From a virus, in the IMG/VR virus record IMGVR_UViG_3300008262_000066, positions 26,136 through 90,135 of that record: 64,000 nucleotides of DNA; one strand, given 5' to 3'. The notes under the pieces were generated by a model. The model was not told the origin of the DNA. It worked only from the letters and a program-made list of their open reading frames with translations, and ran no database searches. Position 1 is the stretch's first letter. The number at the start of each line of letters is the position of its first letter. A program made the position numbers and the translations under genes. Shown here one piece after another: positions 1 to 8,208 of the stretch.

Positions 1-2015
1 CCTAATGCAGGACCATTATTTTTCTGAAATTCCATTACATCTGCAATAGACATGTTAGATAGTTCGGGGTTAGATTTACCACCGTACATCTTGTTGTAAT
101 CACCACCAGATTCAAACTTAGCAACATAGTCTAATATCTTTCTAGCGCCCACAGGAGTTTTAGCTTGATTGGCAACAGCAGTTTTAGCTTGATTAGCAGC
201 TTCTTCACCTGGATTACCAATACCTGTACCGGAACTAGATTTTGCTGAGGCAGCATCTTGGTGTGTCTGTTTAATCTCTTTAAGGTCACTTACGTTAGTA
301 CTAGCGGCAGATTGTCTTTCTCTAAGTGATTTTGCTTTATCTTTTAATGATTCTTCTTCTGCACGTTTTCTAGTTAGCTCTTGATATTTCCACGGAGCCT
401 TAACACCAAAGCCTTTCTTTTCTTCTTCTTCTAATGCTAACTTTTCTTTTTGTACTTTTTGAAGTCTTTCTTCTGTTTTAACTCGTTCTTTTGTAATATC
501 GGCAAGTTTCTTTTCTTCATCTTTTAAAATTTCAGTAGCATCTTCTAAATTAGTAGCAAAGGCTGCACTTAGATTCAAATCACCCATACCCACTACCCAG
601 CCAAACTTATCTACAATTTTAGCAAATGTTTTAGCAAGATATCGTGTTATTTCTGCCAGTTTAGTAAATAAAGGAATTACTTTGGTACCTATAGCAGCAA
701 CCAAATTATCTAACATCAATTTAGTGTCACGTTCAGTCAATGCACGTTTAACTTCTTCAGCCATTTTACCTTTATTATTCTGAATATCTTTCATCAGTTG
801 ATCTCTTGCTTCTTTATCAGACAAGTTAATTACTTGACGAGAACCCATTACTGCCTGATCGGCTAAACCTAAGCTTTCTGCTAACTCCCTAGATATTGTT
901 ACTGCAGCACCAAATCCCCTATAGGTACGGTCTACTGCGTGACCAATAGCCTTAGTTGCAGTAACATAATCTGCGCCTGCTAATATTTGGTCATTAATAG
1001 TTTTTATCTGGCCGCCGGTCGCTATATGAATTTTTGTACTTGCTTCCCCTACCACACCACTAAAGTTAGCAGTTGTTTCTCTGTATTGAGTAGCAAAATC
1101 TCTGCCAAAATACTTCTCAAGCATTATTGATGTGTTTAAGAAGTTTTCTGCAGCCTTAGCATCTTTTTTACGAACATTTTCTACAAAATCGTTAAATCTA
1201 ACTTCAGCCATTTGAGCATCTCGCATACGTTGTAGGTCTTCTCTATTCAGACCAGTTAGCATAGTAAGTTCTTGTAATTCTTTCAGGTACTTTCCAGTAC
1301 CCTCAGTAAGCTGTTGTGTATTTTTGTTTTGACTATTACCTAGTCTAGCTTGTCGTGCTAGATCCTGAGCGGCGTGGTTAGCAATATCTTCTTGCGTCAT
1401 GCCAAACATTCTTAAATCAGACTCTAATTGAGTACCAATGATATTACTCATCACCTCAGTGAATTTTTTTCTACCCAGAGACGCACTACCACCTAAGGCT
1501 GATAATTCTGGTTGTAGTTTTTTAAGGGCTCCTTCGTATATACCTGCTTGTTCAATAAGCAGTTTCATACTTTGATTTAGGTCTTTCTGTAGACCTTCTA
1601 CACCTGAACTATCAATGGCGCCAAAATCACTTAAGTTTTGATAACTTTTTATTAATTTTTCGTTTTGTTCTAGTGAGGATGCAATGACACCACCAAACAA
1701 CTTAATGACGCCTCCTACTATTTTACCTAGTATTCCAAAACTACCAAATAGATCACCGGCTGCTTGTGCGGCAGAACGTGTTGCTTGACTATACTTTGCA
1801 GTGCCCTCACTGGCACTGGTCATTGTACTACCAAAATCACGACCAAATTGGTTTAAATTTCTACCTAATGTTTCAAAACGCTCACTTGTTTTCTTAGTAG
1901 TCTCAGCTAATACACGTTCCTCTTGTTCCAACGGGCCCATAGATCTGGTTGCACCTTGCAGTGCCTCATAGAATCTCTCCATTGCTTCCCGTTGTTCAGG
2001 ATTAATATCAGCCAT
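1..2015 (-). CDS. Tape-measure-like tail protein with muramidase-like C-terminus (partial)
   Basis: An open frame runs leftward from an ATG at 2015 off the window edge, giving 671 residues and no stop. The N-terminal 60 residues look helical and charged. A hydrophobic glycine-rich stretch at about residues 85-115 could be a membrane segment. A long helical body follows, with a strongly charged coiled coil rich in K, E and R at about 495-590. The last visible 50 residues contain KFESGGDYNKMYGG and then LSNMSIADV, the pattern of a lysozyme or transglycosylase-like catalytic segment with its glutamate in the ESGGDYN motif. Helical body, membrane segment and terminal muramidase are typical of tail tape-measure proteins, which set tail length and help DNA enter the cell. 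Its neighbour across the divergent promoter is the gp26-like tail assembly gene, which fits. An alternative is another tail lysozyme. The C-terminus lies outside the window. Confidence 0.65.
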   Translation of the reverse strand, partial: MADINPEQREAMERFYEALQGATRSMGPLEQEERVLAETTKKTSERFETLGRNLNQFGRDFGSTMTSASEGTAKYSQATRSAAQAAGDLFGSFGILGKIVGGVIKLFGGVIASSLEQNEKLIKSYQNLSDFGAIDSSGVEGLQKDLNQSMKLLIEQAGIYEGALKKLQPELSALGGSASLGRKKFTEVMSNIIGTQLESDLRMFGMTQEDIANHAAQDLARQARLGNSQNKNTQQLTEGTGKYLKELQELTMLTGLNREDLQRMRDAQMAEVRFNDFVENVRKKDAKAAENFLNTSIMLEKYFGRDFATQYRETTANFSGVVGEASTKIHIATGGQIKTINDQILAGADYVTATKAIGHAVDRTYRGFGAAVTISRELAESLGLADQAVMGSRQVINLSDKEARDQLMKDIQNNKGKMAEEVKRALTERDTKLMLDNLVAAIGTKVIPLFTKLAEITRYLAKTFAKIVDKFGWVVGMGDLNLSAAFATNLEDATEILKDEEKKLADITKERVKTEERLQKVQKEKLALEEEEKKGFGVKAPWKYQELTRKRAEEESLKDKAKSLRERQSAASTNVSDLKEIKQTHQDAASAKSSSGTGIGNPGEEAANQAKTAVANQAKTPVGARKILDYVAKFESGGDYNKMYGGKSNPELSNMSIADVMEFQKNNGPAL

Positions 2016-2025
2016 TATTGCTTCC

Positions 2026-2033
2026 TATAAATA
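2026..2033 (+). promoter_or_regulatory. Late promoter box (TATAAATA) for the gp26-like gene
   Basis: An exact T4 late consensus TATAAATA lies 48 bases before the plus-strand ATG at 2082. With the minus-strand box at 2041-2048 it makes a compact divergent late promoter. A Shine-Dalgarno-like AGGAG follows just before the ATG. Confidence 0.55.
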
Positions 2034-2040
2034 CTCTATA

Positions 2041-2048
2041 TATTTAGC
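2041..2048 (-). promoter_or_regulatory. Late promoter box (GCTAAATA) for the tape-measure-like gene
   Basis: The minus strand reads GCTAAATA 26 bases before the ATG at 2015. The same TAAATA core recurs before other structural genes here and matches the T4 late -10 box TATAAATA read by gp55, which is encoded at 7191-8093. It overlaps the transcript start expected for the opposing plus-strand box. Confidence 0.5.
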
Positions 2049-2081
2049 TTCGGGAAAATATCCAATTATTTAGGAGAATAC

Positions 2082-2909
2082 ATGTTAGACAACAATCCAC
2101 TACGTCAATACTTTCGTAGACCAGCACTTTATTTAAAACTACCTAGCGGGGGAATAGGTTATCCTGCAGGAGCAATAGATATGCCTGATAACGGTGAATT
2201 ACCAATTTACCCAATGACTGCTATCGATGAAATTACTTGCAGAACACCGGATGCATTATACAACGGAAGTGCTGTTACAGAGATTATAAAAAGCTGTGCA
2301 CCAAACATCAAAAATCCATGGGCAGTCAATAACATTGATTTGGATCCATTGCTTGTTGCTATCAAAATTGCAACCTCAGGTAATCAAATGGAAACCGATA
2401 CCGCTTGTCCAAAATGCGATGAGGCAGCAAAATATGATGTAGACTTAGGTAGAATTCTTGCTGGGTTTGAAACTCCGGATTATCATTTACCATTAAGTAT
2501 AGGTGAATTAGAAATCAAGTTTAAACCGCTAACTTACGACCAATTGAATAAAGCAAATGAAGCACAGTTTCAAGCACAAAAGTTAATGATGGATGTGTCT
2601 AGAATGGAAGATCAAATAGAACGTAATCATAAAACATCACAAGCACTAATTTCAATGAATGAAATGGCTATTGATGTTATGAGCTATACCATTGATTATA
2701 TAAAGACACCTGAAGTTCAAGTACAAGAACGTGAATATATAATGGATTACTTGAAGAATTGTGATGCTAAGATTTTTGATAGAATCAAAGGCAGAAACTT
2801 AGAGTTACGCAGATCCAGTGAGACTAAACCATTACAATTTAAATGCGTCCACTGTCAAAATGAGTATGAGCAACCATTCACGATAAACATGACAGATTTT
2901 TTCGAATAA
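2082..2909 (+). CDS. gp26-like baseplate hub / tail assembly chaperone
   Basis: This 275-residue protein resembles the T4 gp26-type baseplate assembly family of marine T4-like phages. Those proteins are assembly factors and not major virion parts. Two CxxC pairs (CPKC near residue 109 and CVHC near 258) look like two halves of a zinc ribbon flanking a helical middle section. The gene starts at ATG 2082 behind AGGAG and a late promoter box. Its last codons contain the heptamer T TTT TTC followed by a strong hairpin, so a fraction of ribosomes may shift -1 and make a roughly 350-residue product. Lying beside the tape-measure gene with a frameshifted extension, it resembles the gpG/gpGT tail chaperone pair of lambda. 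The family assignment is from recalled sequence pattern, not a search. Confidence 0.6.
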   Translation: MLDNNPLRQYFRRPALYLKLPSGGIGYPAGAIDMPDNGELPIYPMTAIDEITCRTPDALYNGSAVTEIIKSCAPNIKNPWAVNNIDLDPLLVAIKIATSGNQMETDTACPKCDEAAKYDVDLGRILAGFETPDYHLPLSIGELEIKFKPLTYDQLNKANEAQFQAQKLMMDVSRMEDQIERNHKTSQALISMNEMAIDVMSYTIDYIKTPEVQVQEREYIMDYLKNCDAKIFDRIKGRNLELRRSSETKPLQFKCVHCQNEYEQPFTINMTDFFE

Positions 2910-2948
2910 AGCTTCTTTTCCTTAAGTCCGAGGAAATTCAGAAGCTTT
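2897..2948 (+). promoter_or_regulatory. Probable -1 programmed ribosomal frameshift signal
   Basis: The heptamer T TTT TTC (2897-2903) sits in the zero frame of the gp26-like gene, two codons before its TAA stop. Four bases later a two-part hairpin begins. AAAGCTTC (2908-2915) pairs with GAAGCTTT (2941-2948), and inside it TTTCCT (2917-2922) pairs with AGGAAA (2931-2936) around an 8-base loop. The -1 frame stays open from 2903 to the stop at 3131-3133 and encodes a protein-like sequence. Slippery heptamer, short spacer, hairpin and open -1 frame are the standard components of -1 frameshifting. Confidence 0.7.
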
Positions 2949-2956
2949 TAGATGAT

Positions 2957-3133
2957 ATGGAAAAGGACATCAACAACATTAAGCATGGGTCATTAAAGCT
3001 AGCTTGGTTTATGCGCGGAGGCATTAGCTATACAGATATATTGAACCTAAGTGTTGGAGAAAGAGAAGCCATATCTAAGATCATTGAAGAAAACTTAGAA
3101 ACTACGAAGAATACTAATTTACCATTCTTCTAA
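2957..3133 (+). CDS. Small conserved tail-assembly ORF, probably reached by -1 frameshift
   Basis: From ATG 2957 this frame encodes 58 residues containing LAWFMRGGISYTDILNLS and ending ENLETTKNTNLPFF. I recall this pattern from small proteins beside gp26-like genes in marine T4-like phages. The frame is already open upstream through the end of the gp26-like gene, and the residues there (KSEEIQKLLDDMEKD) look like genuine protein. No start codon precedes that part, and no good ribosome site precedes ATG 2957 because the AGGAA upstream is too far away and lies inside a hairpin. The likely product is therefore the C-terminal 76 residues of a 350-residue frameshift fusion. Independent translation from ATG 2957 remains possible. 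Confidence 0.6.
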   Translation: MEKDINNIKHGSLKLAWFMRGGISYTDILNLSVGEREAISKIIEENLETTKNTNLPFF

Positions 3134-3669
3134 TCCTATGGTATGTCATTTATCCTAAGTTACTGTTAATTATTTTCTTTCTTAAAGATGAGCTTCGCTC
3201 ATCTACCTTCACTTATACTTCGCTTCGCTCAGTATTACGTTCGGTAATTTTTTAAAAGATTTGTTTAATCTATGCTAACATATCAATGGGGGATACATTG
3301 CCGCTTTGAAGCCATGGTAGAGCTATTTAAGCCCTACCAATGGTTAAAAACATTTGCCATGCCCGTCATCCGTTGCCATCTGTTCCCCGTACAATTAGCG
3401 TCTTTGTGCTATTGTGCGCCACCGGTTGTCCTGTAAAGTTTATGGGACTGTAGTGAAGCAATCAATGTCTTTCAATTGATCCTTCGACAACGCATGTTCT
3501 ATACCCGCAAGATAGAGTTGGATATAGACTCATTGAAGGTTCGCTTTGACGAGAGCCTTCTCGGTGTTCCTTATCATTACTGATAAGCATACTCCAGAAT
3601 CTAACGGCACAGCACAATCTGTACAGTCTCAAGGAGGACTCACAACTGAGCCAACTAATTTTTATTTTA
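3134..3669. other. Hairpin-rich non-coding region between convergent operons
   Basis: No convincing ORF exists here on either strand over 536 bases. Hairpins are frequent. They include AGATGAGC/GCTCATCT (3186-3204, 3-base loop), CCATGGTAG paired with CTACCAATGG with one bulge (3312-3343), CTTATCA/TGATAAG (3570-3587, TTAC loop) and ATCAAT/ATTGAT near 3460-3480. Base composition from about 3290 to 3650 is visibly less AT-rich than the flanking genes. The region could hold a structured non-coding RNA, a decayed gene or both. I do not recognise a named RNA family. It separates the end of the tail-assembly genes from the end of the recombination operon. Confidence 0.4.
3234..3253 (+). terminator. 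Rho-independent terminator after the gp26-like operon
   Basis: ATTAC (3234-3238) pairs with GTAAT (3244-3248) around a GTTCG loop, followed directly by five T residues. It lies about 100 bases after the stop at 3133. The stem is short and AT-rich, so it is probably weak unless helped by the stronger hairpin at 3186-3204. Confidence 0.4.
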
Positions 3670-4251
3670 TTAAGTAGTTTCTAAAGTGATTGTATTATTT
3701 GACGTGGTGTCTGATGTTGTGCCTGAATATAATTTTACTAATTCTGCATTGTTTGTGAAAAAGCTATCGAACTCTGTGATGATCCAATCACCATACTTCT
3801 GATTAGCATAGAAAAGAAACGTATCAATCTTCCATGTTAATTTAGGTTGTATGGCAACATAACGACCCTTGCGGTTAAACTTCATGAATAAGATATTCAT
3901 GTCGCCATCGTCAGCTACATCCATAAGTTGCTCTAGCCATGAATCAAGTTGTTTGCATTCACCACTTAGTAATAAGTGAAACGGGAAGTCCTGATAGAAC
4001 TTACACTCTGCATTCATTTTGCTGAAACTCTCTCCTGGCACAATGTCGCCTTTGAATGAACGAATTTGACCTTCATGTAGAAATTGAGTTCTTGCTTGAT
4101 TCTTGCCGCCCACATAAGCGCCAGATCCAGGTGCACGAATGAATGATTCACCGTACAACTCTGATAGATATTTAGCGATTTCTCGCTCAAAACCGGAACC
4201 TTTTGCTTTTTGTGGACTTGACATACTACTACTTATGAATATATTTGGCAT
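3670..4251 (-). CDS. PD-(D/E)XK nuclease, Holliday-junction-resolvase-like
   Basis: This 193-residue protein has the order of motifs expected of a small PD-(D/E)XK nuclease. GSGFEREIAKYLS (about residues 18-30) supplies the first acidic residue, IRAPGSGAYVGG follows, KGDIV gives the motif II aspartate and NAECKFY gives the E-x-K pair. This resembles archaeal Hjc-type junction resolvases and related phage nucleases. It is the last gene of the leftward operon gp55-gp47-gp46-nuclease, separated from gp46 by only 8 bases, so a role in processing recombination or replication junctions is a reasonable inference. T4 uses the unrelated gp49 for that step. The serine- and threonine-rich C-terminal tail has no visible motif. 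Confidence 0.6.
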   Translation of the reverse strand: MPNIFISSSMSSPQKAKGSGFEREIAKYLSELYGESFIRAPGSGAYVGGKNQARTQFLHEGQIRSFKGDIVPGESFSKMNAECKFYQDFPFHLLLSGECKQLDSWLEQLMDVADDGDMNILFMKFNRKGRYVAIQPKLTWKIDTFLFYANQKYGDWIITEFDSFFTNNAELVKLYSGTTSDTTSNNTITLETT

Positions 4252-4259
4252 ATTAAAAA

Positions 4260-6332
4260 TTATTCTATATCAACGCTATTAGAGTAAGTTGTAAAACCGT
4301 TCTCTTTGATTACTTTTAACACACTAGGTACACGTCCGGCTAATTCTTCTCTATGAGAAACTAACCAAATACTCTTTTGACGCCTACGACTCATATCTTT
4401 GAGAATAGCTAAACTGTTCTCAACACCCATCGTATCAAGCCCTGAATCAATCAATTCATCAATAAACAATGTATTGATCGGGGCATATAAGTTTTCCCAA
4501 ACATCACGGAATGCAAAACTCAAACCAAGAATCAATCGATTGCGTTCACCTCGACTTAGATTGTCAAAGTCTAACTCACGACCTAATTCTGTAATCTCAA
4601 CTTGTAAATCGTTCTTAAACACTACTAAATGCGGTAATCCGATCTTATCTAAGTAATGTGTTAATCTACCATTCAAATAACTCAAGTTCTGATCAATAAT
4701 CTTCTTACGAACAAAACTGTCTTTGCTAGTCAATATATCTAACAAGAACTTCTGATGTTCCATAGTCTTTGTTAGTGTATTAATTCTATCAAAGTTAATC
4801 TCTTGTAATGCTTGCGTTTCCATTTCAACTAGTTGTTCTGCGTATGGATCAGTTTCTTGCGTCTTGTTGTCAATCGTTGATAAAATATTGGCAATTTGAC
4901 TAGAATGTTTTACTGCTTCAGCTTCTGTATCATAATGAGTAGATGGCTGAGGACCTAATGTTATAGGACTTAACTCACTTAATTGGTCAGCAAAAGGATT
5001 AGCTTCTGCTCTTTTGTTTTCCCAGATAGTCTTCAAATTAGATACATCACTGCTATGACGGATTGCCTCAGCTTCTGTCTTATAGTATGTAGTTGGTTTA
5101 TTACCAATATTTCTTACGGCTAACTGATTTGCCTCTAAGTGATCCTCAAGCATAGCTAAATCAGCCTTTGTGCTTTCAAGTAACGTAATCTTTTCTTGCG
5201 TTACGTGCTCATGCTTGTCGTCATGGAAGTCTTGACCACAGGCATAACACTTGTGATCCTCTAACTCTTTAACTTCCCGAACCAATTTCTCAATTAATTT
5301 TTTTTCTTTTGCTATACTTTTGGTTTGGGTATCAATTGCTGTAGAAATAGTCTTTTGCTCAGCCTCATCCTTTAGCCACTCTTTTAGAGTAGCCCAAGCC
5401 AATAGTTCAGCATCAATATCATACGCATTTTTAAGTAAGTATGCCTTATGTGCTATTGAAATATCTGTGTCATGTTTTTGTAGCCATGCAGTAGAACGTG
5501 CAACTAACGCATTGTATGTATCCTGTGCTTCTTTTTGCTTAGTCCATACATTCAAATCTTTATGTGCTTGTAGTTCAGCTCCAATATCAATCTTAGAAAG
5601 GTCATCATATTGTAGTGCTAGTTGAGCTAAGTCATCATCATGTTTCTTAGTCCAGATAGTTTGTCTGCGTCTTAGTGCATCAATCTGTTCCTTAACTCGT
5701 TTGTTAGCTTCTTCAATGCCTTTAACTTTGTATTCTTCTTCTTGTATATTATCTTTGCTTTGACGAATCAAGTCTTTAATGACTTCAGCCTTCTCACTAA
5801 GCAATGTGATACCCAACAACTGCTCAATGATATCTTTTTGTTCGTTATTCTTTAATGCTAAGAAAGGTAAGCTGTATGTGTTTAACACAACAATGTGTCT
5901 AAACATCTCAGGACTCATATTCAACACACGTTCAATTGCCGCTTGTGTTTCTTTGTTCTCACCCTGTTGATCTTCTGATGCTTTTTCTTGTACGTTGTTT
6001 ACATAGAATTTAAGAATGTTTGGCTTACGCCCACGCTCAATCTTATAGTCTGTACCATTAACGTTGAACTCTAGTGTAACTAGCATAGCCTTACCGTTTG
6101 TACGATTGACTAAGTTATCTTTACGAATGTCATTAATGGGTACACCAAACAATGCGTAGCTAAGACCCTGAATAAGAGTTGTCTTCCCCGTACCATTACG
6201 AGCACCATCACCACCTAGGTCTAAATTCTCACCCAGAATAAGTGTTAAGTCTTTTCTGTCAAAGTCTACTGCTTGTGTTACTTGTCCGATAGATAGAAAG
6301 TTGCGTAAAGTTATGTTCTTAATTGTAATCAT
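4260..6332 (-). CDS. 46: gp46-like recombination nuclease ATPase subunit (Rad50/SbcC family)
   Basis: A 690-residue SMC-type ATPase. The Walker A motif GARNGTGKT is at residues 43-51. Long coiled-coil arms flank a zinc hook with C362-x-x-C365 (KCYACGQ). The ABC signature LSRGE is at 592-596, followed by the Walker B segment TLFIDEL and a D-loop. It is longer than T4 gp46 (560 residues), mainly in the coiled coil. With gp47 it forms the nuclease complex that resects DNA ends for recombination-dependent replication. Its ATG overlaps the gp47 stop by one base (TAATG), so the two are translationally coupled. Confidence 0.93.
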   Translation of the reverse strand: MITIKNITLRNFLSIGQVTQAVDFDRKDLTLILGENLDLGGDGARNGTGKTTLIQGLSYALFGVPINDIRKDNLVNRTNGKAMLVTLEFNVNGTDYKIERGRKPNILKFYVNNVQEKASEDQQGENKETQAAIERVLNMSPEMFRHIVVLNTYSLPFLALKNNEQKDIIEQLLGITLLSEKAEVIKDLIRQSKDNIQEEEYKVKGIEEANKRVKEQIDALRRRQTIWTKKHDDDLAQLALQYDDLSKIDIGAELQAHKDLNVWTKQKEAQDTYNALVARSTAWLQKHDTDISIAHKAYLLKNAYDIDAELLAWATLKEWLKDEAEQKTISTAIDTQTKSIAKEKKLIEKLVREVKELEDHKCYACGQDFHDDKHEHVTQEKITLLESTKADLAMLEDHLEANQLAVRNIGNKPTTYYKTEAEAIRHSSDVSNLKTIWENKRAEANPFADQLSELSPITLGPQPSTHYDTEAEAVKHSSQIANILSTIDNKTQETDPYAEQLVEMETQALQEINFDRINTLTKTMEHQKFLLDILTSKDSFVRKKIIDQNLSYLNGRLTHYLDKIGLPHLVVFKNDLQVEITELGRELDFDNLSRGERNRLILGLSFAFRDVWENLYAPINTLFIDELIDSGLDTMGVENSLAILKDMSRRRQKSIWLVSHREELAGRVPSVLKVIKENGFTTYSNSVDIE

Positions 6333-7132
6333 TACAGGTTGTTATAAATGTCTAGTAAAATTTTCTTGTCGAATGTATTAGATTCAATGCTATTGATTTG
6401 GTCAATGACGATTTGGTCAACACTTTCAAACTTAAGTCCGTCACCATTCTGACCTTGTTCAATTGCATCACCCTTCATTGGTATAAGTGCTAGTTCTCTC
6501 AATTTATGTTCCGGAATTAGTGCTTCTCTGATAAAATTAGCTTCTTCATAGCTAATATCAATGTCAAGATGTACTCTAACATGACTGTCAATCAATAGCA
6601 ACCCCTCAGGGTTTTCTAGTACATCACTAAGTTTATATACACGGAAGATCGGTTGACGCGGCCAACTATGAAATACTGGCTCCTCACCCCATTCTAGTAT
6701 CATCATACCACGTGCATCATCACCTGCGTCAGCATAGTTATGTGGGAAGGCATTACCGATGTACCAAATGTTTTTACGTGCTTGTCGTTTATGAAAATGT
6801 CCACTGAATACTTTCTCAAAGCCCTTCATATGGTCTTCATTAATCTCACCGTGATCGGGCATCTCTACCATAGCGTTCATAAAGAATCGTGGTAACTCTA
6901 AATGACCAAACATATATTTGCCACCCATCTTTTGTAATTTCTTGTAATCATCTTGTACAAGCCAGGGAGCAATAACTACATCTCCTTGCTGGAAGAAATC
7001 GTTGACGATTTTAACTTTTGGTAAATGCTTACCCCACTCAACACTATGAATGTCCCTGCGGTCACGATAATAAAGATCGTGATTGCCTGGTATAAAATAT
7101 ACAGTATCAAAGTTATCATTTAGTTTCTCCAA
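6332..7132 (-). CDS. 47: gp47-like recombination nuclease subunit (SbcD/Mre11 family), N-terminally truncated
   Basis: The 266 residues show the later motifs of a calcineurin-type phosphoesterase: FIPGNHDLYY near residue 12, FGHLELPR, and SGHFHKRQ. The first regular start is TTG at 7132. The in-frame sequence upstream still reads as gp47 (HHRASINIHTLQFGLRALE) back to a TAG at 7187-7189, where the gp55 gene intervenes. Family members begin with about 40-60 more residues carrying the metal-binding DxH and GDxxD motifs, and neither is found here. The gene is therefore broken, split with its first part elsewhere, or affected by an assembly error. It is coupled to gp46 by a TAATG overlap. Without motifs I and II the product should not be an active nuclease alone. 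Confidence 0.8.
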   Translation of the reverse strand: MEKLNDNFDTVYFIPGNHDLYYRDRRDIHSVEWGKHLPKVKIVNDFFQQGDVVIAPWLVQDDYKKLQKMGGKYMFGHLELPRFFMNAMVEMPDHGEINEDHMKGFEKVFSGHFHKRQARKNIWYIGNAFPHNYADAGDDARGMMILEWGEEPVFHSWPRQPIFRVYKLSDVLENPEGLLLIDSHVRVHLDIDISYEEANFIREALIPEHKLRELALIPMKGDAIEQGQNGDGLKFESVDQIVIDQINSIESNTFDKKILLDIYNNL

Positions 7133-7190
7133 GGCCCGTAAGCCAAATTGTAATGTATGTATGTTGATGCTGGCACGATGATGATTCTAA

Positions 7191-8093
7191 TTATTCTTCG
7201 TAGCTAGTGCTAGAACTAGCTTGGCGTGACCAACTTGGGTTAAGACCATTAATTTCTAAAATGTCATCACGTATGTTCTGATTACGTTTTTCCGTATTCA
7301 ATACCCTGCAAAAACTATTAGTTATAGCAGCCGTATAGTAAGCAAAAGGGTTTGCTGATTTTGCTTCATTGAAACGTAACCCAACATATGTTAGTTGTAG
7401 TATTGCCGAATTACGCATTTCGTCATTGTATGTATACCCACGCCAATTGAACTTCATTGCATATTTTTCGCACATCATAATATACATACGGGCAAGTTTG
7501 TTAGTGATAGTACCGTGATCCTTATTGAATTCACCGGTAGTCAAATCTCCTCGCCAATGACTTTTCCCGATACAGTTAAATGTATTGTTACTATCTAATC
7601 TAAAATGTTGAAATGGTGGAAAGTTAACTTTGACATGAACCATATCATCTACTTCTGCTTTAGTTGTAGTATCTTCTAAGTCAGCAAAAATCTCATCCAA
7701 ATCCGGTTCTTCAAACTCAAAAATATCTTTTGCTGTTTTCTTTTTAATTGTTTTGCGAGGTTGTTTTGGTGCAACCGGTATGTGATCCCAAGTCATTACA
7801 CGAAATACTAAATCAGTCGTTGGGATAGATTCCGGATTAACTGAATCTTTTGCCCCCGCTTCTAAGCTAAGACGGGTAGCCCTAGTTTCTTTTGCTAGTT
7901 GAATTGATTCTGGTTTGAATGCAAATTCTAAGCTTTCTTCAATCGTACTTTGTGGTATATCTACTATAAAGTCGTATTTGTGATCGTTTTCTGGATCTAA
8001 GAATGTGCAATATGAATTTTTGCTTGAGTGGATTTCTTTAAGAATATCTTTGTTATTAAGATAATTTACTGGTTTTTTGCTAGGTAAGCTCAT
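7191..8093 (-). CDS. 55: gp55-like late transcription sigma factor
   Basis: The C-terminal third carries the gp55 signature: LARMYIMMCEKYAMKFNWRGYTY, then MRNSAILQLTYVGLRF, NPFAYYTAAITNSFCRVLNTEKR and a terminal ILEINGLNPSW. T4 gp55 is a minimal sigma factor that recognises only a TATAAATA -10 box. This protein is 300 residues, against 185 in T4, because of an acidic and lysine-rich N-terminal half (about residues 1-165) of unknown function. It is the first gene of a leftward operon with gp47 and gp46, matching the 55-47-46 neighbourhood of T4. ATG 8093 is preceded by GGAG and a sigma70-like promoter. The late boxes scattered through the window are its expected targets. Confidence 0.82.
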   Translation of the reverse strand: MSLPSKKPVNYLNNKDILKEIHSSKNSYCTFLDPENDHKYDFIVDIPQSTIEESLEFAFKPESIQLAKETRATRLSLEAGAKDSVNPESIPTTDLVFRVMTWDHIPVAPKQPRKTIKKKTAKDIFEFEEPDLDEIFADLEDTTTKAEVDDMVHVKVNFPPFQHFRLDSNNTFNCIGKSHWRGDLTTGEFNKDHGTITNKLARMYIMMCEKYAMKFNWRGYTYNDEMRNSAILQLTYVGLRFNEAKSANPFAYYTAAITNSFCRVLNTEKRNQNIRDDILEINGLNPSWSRQASSSTSYEE

Positions 8094-8117
8094 ATGACTC
8101 CGTTGTTATGATAAGCA

Positions 8118-8147
8118 ATTGTAACACAAATAGTTACTGGATTGCAA
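8118..8147 (-). promoter_or_regulatory. Sigma70-like promoter for the gp55-gp47-gp46 operon
   Basis: On the minus strand TTGCAA (8142-8147) is followed after 18 bases by TACAAT (8118-8123), 25 bases before the gp55 ATG. The -10 hexamer is identical to those of the promoters at 62944 and 63437, suggesting a shared early or middle promoter class read by host sigma factor. Confidence 0.45.
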
Positions 8148-8180
8148 CCGAGATTGGTAAAAAAGGGGAATTTTTGCTAC

Positions 8181-8188
8181 GATAAATA
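8181..8188 (+). promoter_or_regulatory. Late promoter box (GATAAATA) for the baseplate block
   Basis: GATAAATA lies 20 bases before ATG 8209, the first gene of the rightward baseplate operon. A second TATAAATA (8202-8209) overlaps the start codon itself and could only serve a downstream transcript. Confidence 0.5.
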
Positions 8189-8208
8189 TATTTAGTAAAG
8201 GTATAAAT

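Noticed and set aside
3254-3669. Group I intron in the non-coding block
   Set aside because: A few short matches to intron core motifs are out of order, and the block does not interrupt a gene.
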